Below, in pieces: positions 13,646 to 24,189 of a DNA stretch of 64,000 nucleotides; position 1 is the stretch's first letter; each line of letters opens with the position of its first letter. The stretch is from Symsagittifera roscoffensis (Eukaryota; Xenacoelomorpha; Acoela; Convolutidae): the NCBI RefSeq assembly GCF_963678635.1, contig NC_087065.1, forward strand, positions 68,884,956 to 68,948,955, read 5' to 3'. The translations under genes were made by a program, and so were the position numbers. Under the pieces are notes generated by a model, which worked only from the letters and a program-made list of their open reading frames with translations, was not told where the DNA came from and did no database searches.

Positions 13646-14165
13646 ATGTCTTCAACCACCAGCAAAGATTATGCTTCAATGCAGCCGCGTGAAAAATCAA
13701 ACGGAGGAAAAGAGTCGCCAGATTTAGAAATGCTTGAAACCAGATTCGAACCCGAGAATTCTCCGCCAAAAACTTCCAAAAAACGAAGACAGGAAATCTT
13801 ATCTGAATCGGCCGCTCAACTAAGAGATGCCACAGTTCCGCAAATAGCACGTGATCACAAAATCGTCAAACTTATTTGGCTCCTAATTTACATCGGACTT
13901 TTTATAACATTTTCTTTCTCACTTTATGAAATAGTGGCAAAATATTTCAGTTATCCTACTTCGGTTGAAATCGAAATTGTTTCCAGACCTAGACTGGAGT
14001 TTCCAGCCGTAACAGTTTGCAACGAGAATCCTGTCCGCAAATCGCTGGTCGGCAGAATTAAAGAATACAGCGACTTGCTTGTATTGGATGATTATGTAAA
14101 GAACTCACTGCAAGCCTTTGCAGCAGGTGCATTTGATGAGTTGGAATTTCATACATGCCAAGAAG
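13646..14165 (+). CDS. Channel exon 1: cytoplasmic N-terminus, TM1, post-TM1 block
   Basis: Starts at ATG 13646 and ends before donor gttagt at 14166 in phase 1. It encodes about 70 polar residues including a KKRR cluster, then the hydrophobic LIWLLIYIGLFITFSFSL, then the extracellular FPAVTVCN motif diagnostic of DEG/ENaC channels. The final codons (CQE) supply the first cysteine of LDLa module 1, which continues in exon 2. An in-frame TTG lies further upstream, but no earlier ATG does. Confidence 0.85.
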
Positions 14166-17100
14166 GTTAGTTTATTGCGCTTGGTACAAGTACGACAATT
14201 GGGGGGATCTACTTAAAAATTTGGGCGGAAAAGATAAAGCCCCCTTTGTTTTTTTTTTAGATTATCGAGAGTGCACTAATAGTCACATCTGCATCCCTGT
14301 AGCTTGGATCTGCAACGATGTCGACAACTGTGGCGACAACAGTGACGAATCAGATGAACTGCACAACTGCACCGAAATTATCATGGAACAGATCGCATGG
14401 CTCTTTTTAACTAATTTGGATTTTACTTCTAAACAACCACCCCTCCTCCTATGGTATCTACTACAGAACCTCCACCCCTCTAAATAAAATTAGTTAATTA
14501 GCACTAGGGCTTTTTATTGAGAATTCTAATTCTGCAGCATTCTGAGTGTTCAAAATTTCGACTTACTTAATCTACTTAACAATCGCACCCTTTTTCTTCA
14601 AGAGGGGAGGTTGTTAAGCAGATCCTTCTTTGAAAATCTGGTATATATCAGAGAGTACCCTGGAAACATCCGATATGTCAAACCCTAAAGAGTTGCAAAC
14701 ATCCGAAAAACAGTTTTACAGGGACAAACTTCCCACATTTTTCAAAAAGTCGGACAAGATCCAGTTTATACCGTTCGTTTAACAGATGATGTAGTGGTCG
14801 AACTCTATAGTGGCAGGACCCTATAAAAAGATTAGAGCCGGTTATCGCCGCGAAGCCGCGACGCGTTTGTAGCGTGCCCACCGGCGACCTTAAACCGAGA
14901 GTCAGCTAATTGGAATCGGATAATTGAACTACGTCTAATTTTCGAAAATCTAGCCTCACAATTTTGCATAACTATTATATAAGTTCGATTGTTTGACATA
15001 GCGGATGTTTGACCCTGGGTTGCGGAACAAAACCAGGAAAGAAATATAAAAAAATTGTCAAATCTTGCAGAGCCAATATTGAAAGCAAATGGAACACAGA
15101 GGCAAAGCAGAGCTTTGCATCACTTGTGATGGAAAATAAATGAAAACCGCTACTAGCAGATAAACAGCCAAACGTAAGAAAAAATTCAAAGTTATTTCAA
15201 AGAATATATATAAAATAGCAAAAAAAAAATCAAAAAAAAATGGTTAAGCATTATTGCTCCCAGATGACTCCAAAAAATACCTCCAAAACGATGTATAAGC
15301 AACCGCAGCCTTATGAGCTGAACAGAAAGAACGAAAAAAAAACAGAAATAAGGAAAAAAACGTAAAAAAAACTGCTTTAAATTGAAATTTTTCGACCCGA
15401 AAAGAATTTGAAAACCAAAAAGAATTTGTAATTTTTTCAAAAAAACTGAAAAACTGGTTTATTTCCTAAAACTGACTCCAGCTAATAACAACAATTAAGA
15501 ATAGTATTTTTATTTAATTTTCAAGAAAAGAATTTTGCCGTTTTTACTTAAGAGTACTCGATTGCAACATCCTTGCTTATCGCAAGGGTAATTACAATTA
15601 ACAATCAAAATCTTCAATTGATTCCTTCCTATTATTGAGCTTTAAGGAAACTTTGAATAAAACTTATATCTGGGCATGCACCATATTGCTGATTGTAATA
15701 AAAAGTTTTTGAATAGGTTATCTTTCCTTTTAAATAAATTTTTAGACCACAGAGAAAATTATCCCAAAAGTTGGTTGAACAAAAATGGGTTGTTTTTGTA
15801 AGTGTTTCACTAAAAAAGTACCTCAAATAATTCTTGCACATGGGAGTAACGCTGTCGAATTCGCGTAAATATCTAAAAAAAAAACATAACTTTTTCATGG
15901 CTAGACATCAAAAAGCACGTTTGAATTTTTGCCCAGAATGTAAAACTGTATGACGGTCACAAAGTCTTTTTGTTCCGACTTTCAAGAAAGTGCGGAACAA
16001 TTATGCTAGTGGTTTTCTTATTCAGTCAATTTTCAACCTTTCAACTAGCCTTTTGATGGATTTTTTTTCAGCTCAAAATTAAAAAGTTATTCACCTGTGA
16101 TTATTTCTTGTAAAGTAGTGGGGTTAAAAATTCAAAGTTGTTAATTTGACCAATTTGGGATAATTAACGAGCTATATTTTGCATTCTTAAGACACGGGTT
16201 AGCCGCGGACTATTGCGTTCCAAATTGAACAAAGGCAATACATTTGGTCGTATTATCAGGATACAATTAGGATGCAATATTTTCAAAAATTTTTAAAAAA
16301 TTTTGACGCTCGCCCGCTAAGATAATATAGAAGAAGCGCTTTGAAAATAACGAATGATAAAGATCTATAAATTTGACGTAAACAGCTTGAAAAAAGTCCC
16401 TACTAATAGACGGGTCCCTACTCCCTGGAGAAGACGAGCTGGAGAACATTTGTAACAAGGACTATTTTATGTGCCCTGAATACGAACAGTGTGCGATAGC
16501 ATGTGATGGCATTGCAGAATGTCTAACAGGAGGTAAGAGCTGAAAAGGACCTTGGTTAATGATACTTATAGTAGACACAGAACAATGGCACAGAACAAAG
16601 GCGAAGCGGAGCTTCGCAAAATTTGTGATACAATTAAAACATTGCCTTACAAAAGTTTAAGAAAAAGAAGGAATTCTCTTTTTTTCAAAAAAATGTAACT
16701 ACAAAAAATAACTTTGAAAAAGTCCAAAAAACTACGAAGACTTCATACCTTTGTCTCGGAATATGATCGTAAGCAGCCTTGTAAGCAGCCTTGTTTTCAT
16801 GAGATACAAAAAAGTTCTTACTTTAACGCCAGAATCTCAAAAAATAATCAAATGAGAGTTTCAACTTAAGTTTTATTTGCATCTTCTCAGCGTTTAAGTA
16901 ACATGCAGCTACACTGAACATGAAAATGACAACCCGAACTACTCCATAACTCTTTTTGTATATTTTTCCCACTCTAGAAATGGTTAGAAACTAAACATTA
17001 TCACGATAACTAAAAAATTTTGAAGTCTTAAAATTTCAGTCTAGAAATGTCATATGGCACGAGCAGTTATATTAGTCAAGCAATGGCACGATAACCCAAA

Positions 17101-20100
17101 AGTTAACAAGGTATTTGGAGGTATTCTAAAAATTCTACTAAATTTTCTAAGCTCGAAAAAGGCAAAGATTACGAGCACAGTTGAAAAATCATAAGACAGC
17201 ACCAAGGTTTGAGTGGTCACGTTTATCTATCAAGATCATTTAGATTTTTTAAAAAATTATCCAACTCAAAAACTTTTCTTGGTTTGAGTCTGAATTCGCT
17301 GCACAAAGGGTATCAAAAAGAATTAATACAAGTCCAATAAAGCAAAGGCCGATGCTTAAGTAAAGCTTTACCCATTAGCGATATGATTCAGTGCTTAAGC
17401 TTTCTACCACTAAACAAAAAATTTATGTCAAAAAAAATTAACGTAAAACCAAAAAACCCGCATTTAAATATAAGTAAGATTGATAGAACAAAAACTCTTA
17501 AACTTTTATAAAGAACGTCGTCATATGAATCATCTTGGTTTTTTAAGGTTCTGAAAATCGTGTATATCAATCTCAATAACAGCTTCTATTTTGTATAAAA
17601 TCTAAACAAGCTGGATTCGTAAGTGGAATACTCAGCCGCCGAAAATGTTGGTGATAAAAACTATTATTGTTGATTATTCTAAATTTTTGGTCAAAAAAGA
17701 TGTCAAAACTTCGTTAACTATAATACTGTAGCAGTTTTGTACTTTATATTGCGTGTGGGGGGATGATTTTGACAAAAAAATCTCAAATTAAAAAAAAAAT
17801 CATTTTTTTTTACATTTTATTTTTTAATGTTATTACTGCTCCATAGACCTTAAAAGGTAGTCGGAACATTCAGGGCTGATACGCCCTGATACGGGCAGTC
17901 TTGTTTTCTAAAGAAATTCTTTACAATTAAGGGATTAAATTGCGAAGTAGTTCGATAAAACTTGTAGAGAGTTGAAATTTAGGCTGCTAAGGCGTACATG
18001 TTAAGATTATCAACTCGTGAACATGATTCCTTGCAATGCCATGGCAATGATAGTGTGTGATAACGAGCTCTCACTTGACCTCTAGCTTCAGGTCTACCAC
18101 ACAGCCTGACCAATTTCGGCTGTACTACTGGTACCACGTGATTAATCTGAACGCAAAAAAAACGACCTTGAGTAGCTAGAATAGAGCGGTGCTCAACAAA
18201 AGACCTCCGTTTGGAATGTGGGAAAATAAGAACAACGGACTAAGGCTGAATAACCTTTCATAGATTCTCAGCGAATCGCAGAAACCACAATGAATTAATT
18301 ATTCACAGCCAAATTTTTCACCTTAAAAACTGAGTATGAGCCTTGCATATATATCTAAAAAATGGACCCAAAAAATTTAGGCAAGCAAAATTTAAACTTT
18401 AATTTTTTCCAGATTTTGACGAAAGAGAGGAGGCAGGCTGTGACATCAAATTATGTGGTGAAAACCTTACGGCGACTGACCAGCCTCAGAAATTTACTTC
18501 CCCGAATTACCCATCGGAATACCTTAATTCGCTGAATTGTGTTTGGTTGATCAAATCTGAAGACCCTGATAAAGTTATCGAAATAAACTTCGAGAATCTG
18601 GATCTAGAGGGAACTTTTAACAGAAAATGCTACGATTACCTTGAATTTTTTGACGGAAATTCAACACAATCTGATACTATCAAAGTAAAAAACAATCGGG
18701 AAGTTTGTGGCCGAGAATTACCAGACCCCGCGTCTTACTTTTCAACCGGGTCTAAATTGACTGTTAGGTTCACATCCGACACAACTTCGACCACAAAAGG
18801 TTTTGTGCTAAGTTACCAAAGTGTTCCAAGGAAAACAAAAAGGCATGTTGATAATCAGAACAAAGACAAGAAATTCATTCAAAAGGCCGATGAAGATTCC
18901 GACACAAATAATCAGATTGAATTGACCGATAAAAAACGAATACTTAAAGACGGGAATTCCAAAACATTCAAAAATCAAAAACGAGCTAAGAATTCAAAAA
19001 AACGTCAAAAACGAAGTGACAACTTGAATAGGGTTTCTGACGGTACTGAAGATAGCAAAGACTCCACTGAGAATGATTACGACAGTGATTATACCAATGA
19101 TTACGATTACAGTGGTTACGATTACAGTTTCGAAACTGATCACTATTACAAGTACACGTACACGGATTATTTCAACTTATACAAAGCATCTACCTTGCCT
19201 GATTATTCGGATTTCAGAAGAGCGGCTTTCTTTCACCAGCGAGTGGTCCGCCCAAACGGCCATCAGGGACTACTCAAACTTCAAGCTCAGCAGTTTATCA
19301 GCAAAATTTGATTGCTAAAATATTAGAATAATTTTCGACTAAACATGTTTCGGTTTCAATTTGATTGCTGAAATATTAGAATAATTTCCGACTAAGCATG
19401 ATTCGGTTTCTTAAGATTATTTTATTTTTTTAAAGCAATTTTCAATTTTGTCAAAGACTTACAAAATGTTAAGGAAAACTTTTCAAAACGTGTAAAGAAA
19501 ACTTTTTAAATTTTTTTCTAAAAATTCTGAACCGTTTTCTTGATGTTTCAGAGGGTTAGCAAAATTGTGGAGTAAAAAATCATAATTCAAAGTTCTGTCC
19601 ACTCTTGGATGGAATTCAGGTTGGACATTTTGGCATTTTTAAATTGAATTATAGAGCTTGAGTTTGAATTGCTCTGCGCCCAGAAAAAGGACTTTATAGT
19701 TCAGTGCACTTACGACGGGAAGGAATGCAGGAAGGAAGGCAAGGATTTCGTCCAATACGAAGACCCACTTTACGGAAATTGTTTTAGTTTCAACTCAATC
19801 AGGTATTTTTCAAAAAACTCGTTACTTACTTAAAACTTAATCATATTTTAGATATTGAAAATCCTGATACAATTAACACTCCGTTTCAAATAAGCAATCT
19901 GATTTTAATCATCGCTGCTACCAAATAAAACGGTTGAAAAGTTTCAATGTTGTCGTTTTTATCGTGTTTTTTACACCGTGCCGGCTTTTCGTTCAAATTT
20001 AAAAAACTACATTGAAGTTTTAATTGAACCCACTGAATAGCTGAATACTGCGCAAACAGCACAGAAAATTTAGATCAATCACGGTTATAAAATATCAGAA

Positions 20101-22161
20101 AATCGGTTATAAAATATGATTAACTCACTAACACAAGCGAACAAACGCCTTATAGCTAATTAAGTTAAAAAAAAAGAAAAAAAGGAATTTGAAAAATCAG
20201 TTACCTCTGCGAAAATTAATCCACAATTCTCGGACAGGCAAGTTTTCCAGTTTGCTGCCCAACACAGTTGAGCCAATGACTCTTAAAACACCATAGACGA
20301 GCGGCAAAGGACGCTTCAAATGTCAAAAAGACTTTAATTCCATGTAAAAAAAATTGGAATGCTCAAGGTAACCAAACTAACTTAGCATTTAAGTAATTGG
20401 GAACTATATTAAAACTATTATTTTTAAAACTATATTATGTATAAATACAGAAGAATTATAGTGAGAAGATGACAAAAAAGCAGCTCTATAAATTGAAATT
20501 AGATAAGGTAGAAATAAGCTTCGAATTATTATAACTTTGGCTATGAGTCGGATTCGAACCTGCGATCTCAAAAATTGTAGTGTCTCGTCTTTACCTCTCT
20601 TTCAGACCCGGATAAAGATAAGAAAACACTAGCCACAAATAGAGCATAGAACTATGAAATTTCCAATGCTACAGATCGTGATTATGGCAAAAAAAGCCAC
20701 CAAAATAGGCCAGAAAACGTAGCTTCATACTAATACGCTACGATCGCTAGCTGGCTTGTGTAATTATGCATTTCAAAAAATCTCGAGAAATACATTGGAT
20801 TGGAAATGTGAATTTGAACTTTAATTATTATGGTGCTATACGAAACGATTTTTTTCGGCTCATTCGATGAATTAAAAAAGCCTCAAAGGTGTTAACTTAT
20901 TACTAATTAAAAGTCAAAGCCCATGATATTATACTGCCAATGCTGCCACCAGTTTCCAAGTTCCTTAAAAGTGAAAGTTTCATATTGACAAAAGTGTCAC
21001 CAAAAGTAGGGAAGAAGAGATTTCGTCCATTTTGAGAAGGCGGATGACACTGGCACCCCTCCGACCGTGATTGAAGTGGGATTCGAACTCGCAACCTTCG
21101 TGTTAAGCTTGCGCATCTTACCCGTTCGGCCACGGCCGCTACTAAAAGTTTTGTCGTTTCATAGGTAGCAAGTGGGTTAAAATCAGATTTCTATTAGGAA
21201 AGTACGGTCTTAAAATGCAAAATTGTGGCTAAACCCTTTTTTCAGGAATCAAAAAGACGGCAACTCGACTTATAAACTACGGAGCAGCAGCAAAACAGGC
21301 CATGAATTCGGGCTCAAACTGACCTTATTCCTGGATTATGCGGAGTACATTGGACTATTTGCGCCGAATATTGGAGCTCGGATTTTACTACACGACCCTA
21401 GAGTTCAACCGGACATACAAGCTGAGAGTGTTTCAGTAGCAGCTGGCGAAGCAACTTTCATTGCTATCAAAACGGAAGTTGTTCTAAGAAAAGGTGGTAA
21501 ATACGACAACTGTACATACAAGTGGCCAAAATCACTGAAGCTCTCGGAAGAATTTCAGAAACAATGGCCAACTTACACTCAAGAATCTTGCTTGAAAATG
21601 TGTTTGCTCAACGTCCTTGCCACCAAATGCGAATGCACAGATAGCTTTGAATATAACTTTAGTACCGATGAAACAATAAACCAAAACTCAATAAATTATT
21701 GCCGAAACACGGAGCAAAAGGAAAGCCAATGTCTAAATGGTGTTCACGCTGCTTTCAGAAATCACAGTCTTTCATGCGATTGTCCGTCTGCTTGTCTTAC
21801 CAACGAATACCTCCAAACTCAGTCTAGATCTCCTTGGCCATCGAAAAGTTACGGTCCGTACTTTGCTTCAAAGATGATCAAATCTGACTCAAATCGCGTA
21901 GTACATTATATGCAAGACCTGCTCATAAGAAACGACAGTGAAAAAGCAATGCAGGAAAGCTTCAAGGAGAATTTCGTGAGGTTGGAAATCTTTTACGAAG
22001 CTCTGAATTTCAGGAAAATATCCGAGACTGCGGCCTACGATTTCTCCTCGCTCATTTCGGATTTCGGTGGCAACATTGGACTTTGGCTTGGCTGGAGTAT
22101 ATTTGTTCTATTCGAGCTGGTCGAATTCGTCTTCCATTGTCTGGAAGCTTACATGCGATAA
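13646..22161 (+). CDS. DEG/ENaC-family sodium channel with LDLa and CUB modules (multi-exon)
   Basis: Predicted two-pass plasma-membrane cation channel subunit of the amiloride-sensitive (ASIC/ENaC/degenerin) family; ligand unknown. Exons I can place: 13646-14165, 14261 to about 14370-14450, about 16397/16410-16532, 18413-19242, 19657-19802 and 21246-22161. TM1 lies at about residues 72-95, followed by the signature FPAVTVCNENPVRKS. Next come two LDLa modules, a CUB domain, a basic and a Tyr/Asp-rich linker, the family block DFVQYEDPLYGNCFSFN, a Cys-rich palm and thumb, and TM2 with the G-x-S selectivity motif (GWS) in GLWLGWSIFVLFELVEF. The ATG at 13646 (aaatcatgtc) is the first in frame. 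Most junctions are GT-AG with matching phase, but the exon 2 donor is not resolved. The usual cytoplasmic His-Gly before TM1 appears replaced by DHK. AATAAA occurs at 22364. Family assignment is secure; exon count and splice sites are partly inferred. Confidence 0.87.
14261..14450 (+). CDS. Channel exon 2: LDLa module 1 (3' boundary uncertain)
   Basis: The acceptor (t)9ag ends at 14260, and joining to exon 1 in phase 1 gives CQEDYRECTNSHIC, then IPVAWICNDVDNC, then GDNSDESDELHNC. These are the six Cys and the acidic D-x-SDE calcium-binding motif of an LDL receptor class A repeat. It follows a 95 bp intron. The frame stays open to 14487, but the only downstream GT (14454, gtatct) is in a phase that does not fit exon 3. 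A non-GT donor such as GC or GA soon after 14370 is therefore possible. Confidence 0.75.
15083..15130. repeat. Short dispersed repeat with gcagagctttgc core
   Basis: The segment ggaacacagaggcaaagcagagctttgcatcacttgtgat resembles 16590-16635 (cacagaacaaaggcgaagcggagcttcgcaaaatttgtgat). Related cores lie near 23320 and 26630. The core (gcgaagcggagcttcgc) is self-complementary. It is a small dispersed palindromic repeat within introns. Confidence 0.55.
15966..15998. repeat. Palindromic ttgttccg...cggaacaa hairpin
   Basis: ttgttccgactttcaagaa and agtgcggaacaa form a near-perfect inverted repeat within channel intron 2. The TTCCG half recurs throughout the large repeats at 1-11565, so this may be a terminus or fold-back remnant of that family. 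Confidence 0.6.
16397..16532 (+). CDS. Channel exon 3: degenerate second LDLa module
   Basis: The frame encodes CNKDYFMCPEYEQCAIACDG and then IAECLTG before a strong donor ggtaagagc at 16533 in phase 1, which matches the phase-1 acceptor of exon 4. Five Cys with LDLa spacing are visible, without the full SDE calcium site. The acceptor may be after aaaaag (exon start 16397) or after taatag (exon start 16410). An in-frame stop at 16388 limits how far upstream the exon can extend. Confidence 0.6.
18413..19242 (+). CDS. Channel exon 4: CUB domain, furin-type site, Tyr/Asp-rich linker
   Basis: Acceptor attttttccag ends at 18412. The CUB domain (about 18439-18830) shows FTSPNYPSEYLNSLNCVW, CYDYLEFFDG, the STGSKLTVRF block and a terminal GFVLSY. 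After it comes a Lys/Arg-rich segment with RQKR at 19003-19014, a minimal furin motif, then a segment rich in Tyr and Asp (19075-19182), then LPDYSDFRRAAFF. I place the donor at gtggtc (19243), because it joins in phase 0 to exon 5. The frame itself stays open to 19311. Confidence 0.82.
19657..19802 (+). CDS. Channel exon 5: conserved DEG/ENaC extracellular block
   Basis: Between acceptor attatagag (ends 19656) and donor aggtattt (GT at 19803). It encodes DFIVQCTYDGKEC and then DFVQYEDPLYGNCFSFN, the most conserved extracellular block of the family. Its closing Arg codon is split with exon 6 (ag|g) in phase 2. It is too short to stand out as an ORF but fits both neighbours in frame and order. 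Confidence 0.85.
20538..20612 (-). repeat. tRNA-derived sequence (SINE head or tRNA pseudogene)
   Basis: On the minus strand a B-box GGTTCGAATCC and a weaker A-box region are visible, but stem pairing is poor. The flank at 20616-20690 (cactagccacaaatagagca, later aatttccaatgctacag) matches 26735-26810 beside another tRNA-like sequence. That marks a dispersed element rather than a functional tRNA gene. It lies in the last channel intron. Confidence 0.55.
20903..21140 (-). repeat. tRNA-derived SINE-like element
   Basis: Minus-strand start CGGCCGTGGCCGAACGGG contains a Pol III A-box-like TGGCCGAACGGG, and a B-box GAGTTCGAATCCC follows. CGGCCGT at the 5' end pairs with ACGGTCG downstream, so the acceptor stem is still visible, but the T stem has mismatches and an insertion. 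A non-tRNA body of about 150 bp follows. CTT in the anticodon position suggests tRNA-Lys ancestry (inference). The open frame through it is a translation of the SINE, not a gene. Confidence 0.6.
21246..22161 (+). CDS. Channel exon 6: palm/thumb cysteine array, TM2, C-terminus
   Basis: Acceptor ccttttttcag ends at 21245 and the exon runs to the stop at 22159-22161. It encodes GLKLTLFLDYAEYIG, the Cys-rich CLKMCLLNVLATKCECTD, later SCDCPSACLTNEY, and the pre-TM2 and TM2 segment LISDFGGNIGLWLGWSIFVL. The last is the classic ASC signature, with G-W-S at the pore filter. The cytoplasmic tail is only a few residues (LEAYMR). Confidence 0.92.
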
Positions 22162-24189
22162 AAGTTTCAAAAAGAGGAAAAATCTTTTAACACACTTCTG
22201 ACAAAGCAGCTAACACCGAAGTAAGCTTGATACTCGATGTTTTGGGTCTTATCTGTTATACGGCCAAAAACTATTCCTATTGTTTTTTTTTGAAAAATTT
22301 GATGATATGCTGGAATCTGATTGGTTGAAATTAATATCAGCAAAAAGAAGTCTCAGCGTTTTCAATAAAAACAGAAGCCTATTTAAAAGTATTATAAATT
22401 GGGCCGTGTAACAGAAAAGACCCGTTTTTATATAGTATGCACATTAAATATGATCAAACTGAGAAATTGCTTGCGAGTTTTTGTACATCTATTTCTTACA
22501 GTCAATAAATGACGTTGCTAATAAATATTATTTGGATTTGAAGAAAAAGATTTATAATTTCATGAGTGTTTTTCTTTAATTATCATAGATCACCATCATT
22601 CTTCGTCTTAACACTATGCACAGTGGAGCAACCTTATGTTACTTGCCAATTCCTAGTTAAGAATTGTCGCTTGTTCTTGTTACAATTGTCGCCTTGCCAG
22701 TTGAATATTGACTTCTTTTTGTATTACCTCAGTTTTCGTCGTATTATAGAGTTGCTTTGTTTCAGAGGAATTACTTCAGTTTTAAGAAGAACTTATTTGT
22801 AGAGATTTGCTAATTGAATTTTTGCTCCGGATATACATCTGATCAAAGTTAGAAATAGGAAGGAGCGCAAAAACTCAACTATGAAAAATCGATTAAGTGC
22901 GACCTTGAGGGAATTAAAAGCGGCGTATGATTTTTCAGCAGAGAATGCTTAAACATAAAACATGTAAGCTGTTTAGAACTGTTTTGATCGTTTGATTTCG
23001 ACTTAAACACTTATATTTGAGTGAAGTTAAATTGGGCATACATTTTCAAAAAATCTAGTTTATCATTTTTGTCCGCAAAAAATGAAAATCGATTTTGAAC
23101 AAAACACATTTTTAAAGCTTTTCGACTCAGACAAACTTTAGTTTCACTCCTAAACCATTAGGTTAAAACGTTAACAGAATTCCGAACATTGTACCTAACT
23201 TTTGGACAAAAGGATAATTAATTTGTAAAACTCTTCCTTTCGCTTGGAATTGTACTGAACACTTACATATAAAACTATCACAAAACTCTTGCCAAACAAA
23301 GCTTATAAGGTCACTAGGGTAAACAGAGGTGAAGCGGAGAGTCGCATACTTGCCACCCAAAAAACAATAGTTTGAAAAAAATCACTCGTATGACAATTGA
23401 GACAAATTTCGTTTAAAAACACCGTTAAAAGCGACACCACCAATCAATTCTCTAATACTATTGTAATTCCTAAAAACGTATCTTAAACAGTTGGCAGTAA
23501 GTATTGCCGATGGAAATGAGACAAACTAGTCAGCCCGAAAAAAACCTATTTATTAAATTTTTGGTTCGGAGAAAATTTCTTTCGATCGAAAAAACCGTAA
23601 AAAGGCAAAAGCGATTATTGTAAAAACATAAATCATAAAAATCATATTCATTGAAAAAACATATTCAACTGTTTTGGAAGCAAAATCACAAAATCAAAAT
23701 GCAAGAACAAATACTGATCACAAAATCAGACAATGTTTTTGACTTTCAAGGGGTCCCCGAAGACCGAAAGAAATATACAGCAAAAAAAATTACTCCCCAC
23801 AAACGAAAAAGTAAGCGCGATACTGAATGAAACCGATGAGAAACCAAATATAGTTGAACTAAAGGGACAGAAATTTCGACTAAAACCGACAGAAGCCACG
23901 AGACCTTCTTGCAGTTGCAAGTAAGCATGAGGCGCGCCTAATCATGGCAAAGGCTAAGGAGAAACGAAAATGCTTGATAAAAAAGGGGCAAATATCTACT
24001 CCCGGCTATGTCGAGAAAAGAAGCAGCGAAAGAAAAATAAAAATTTGAAGAAAATGCGATCTTTGCTGGATAAAGGTGTACCCAGGGAGAAGCTAAAAAT
24101 TCGAAACCTTGACCTGTTCAAAGATGGAGTGAAAGTAGAAATTGAAGCAAACTCAACACTTAGCAGAAAAAATTTGACTAGGTTTCCTT
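22162..24189. other. Intergenic region after the channel gene
   Basis: AATAAA at 22364-22369, about 200 nt past the stop, is the best polyadenylation candidate; others are near 22505 and 22525. Beyond that I see only AT-rich sequence and a short piece with the gaagcggag core near 23330. Lysine-rich frames at 23733-24190 might be the ORF1 or leader end of the retroelement that follows, but I cannot confirm it. Confidence 0.4.
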
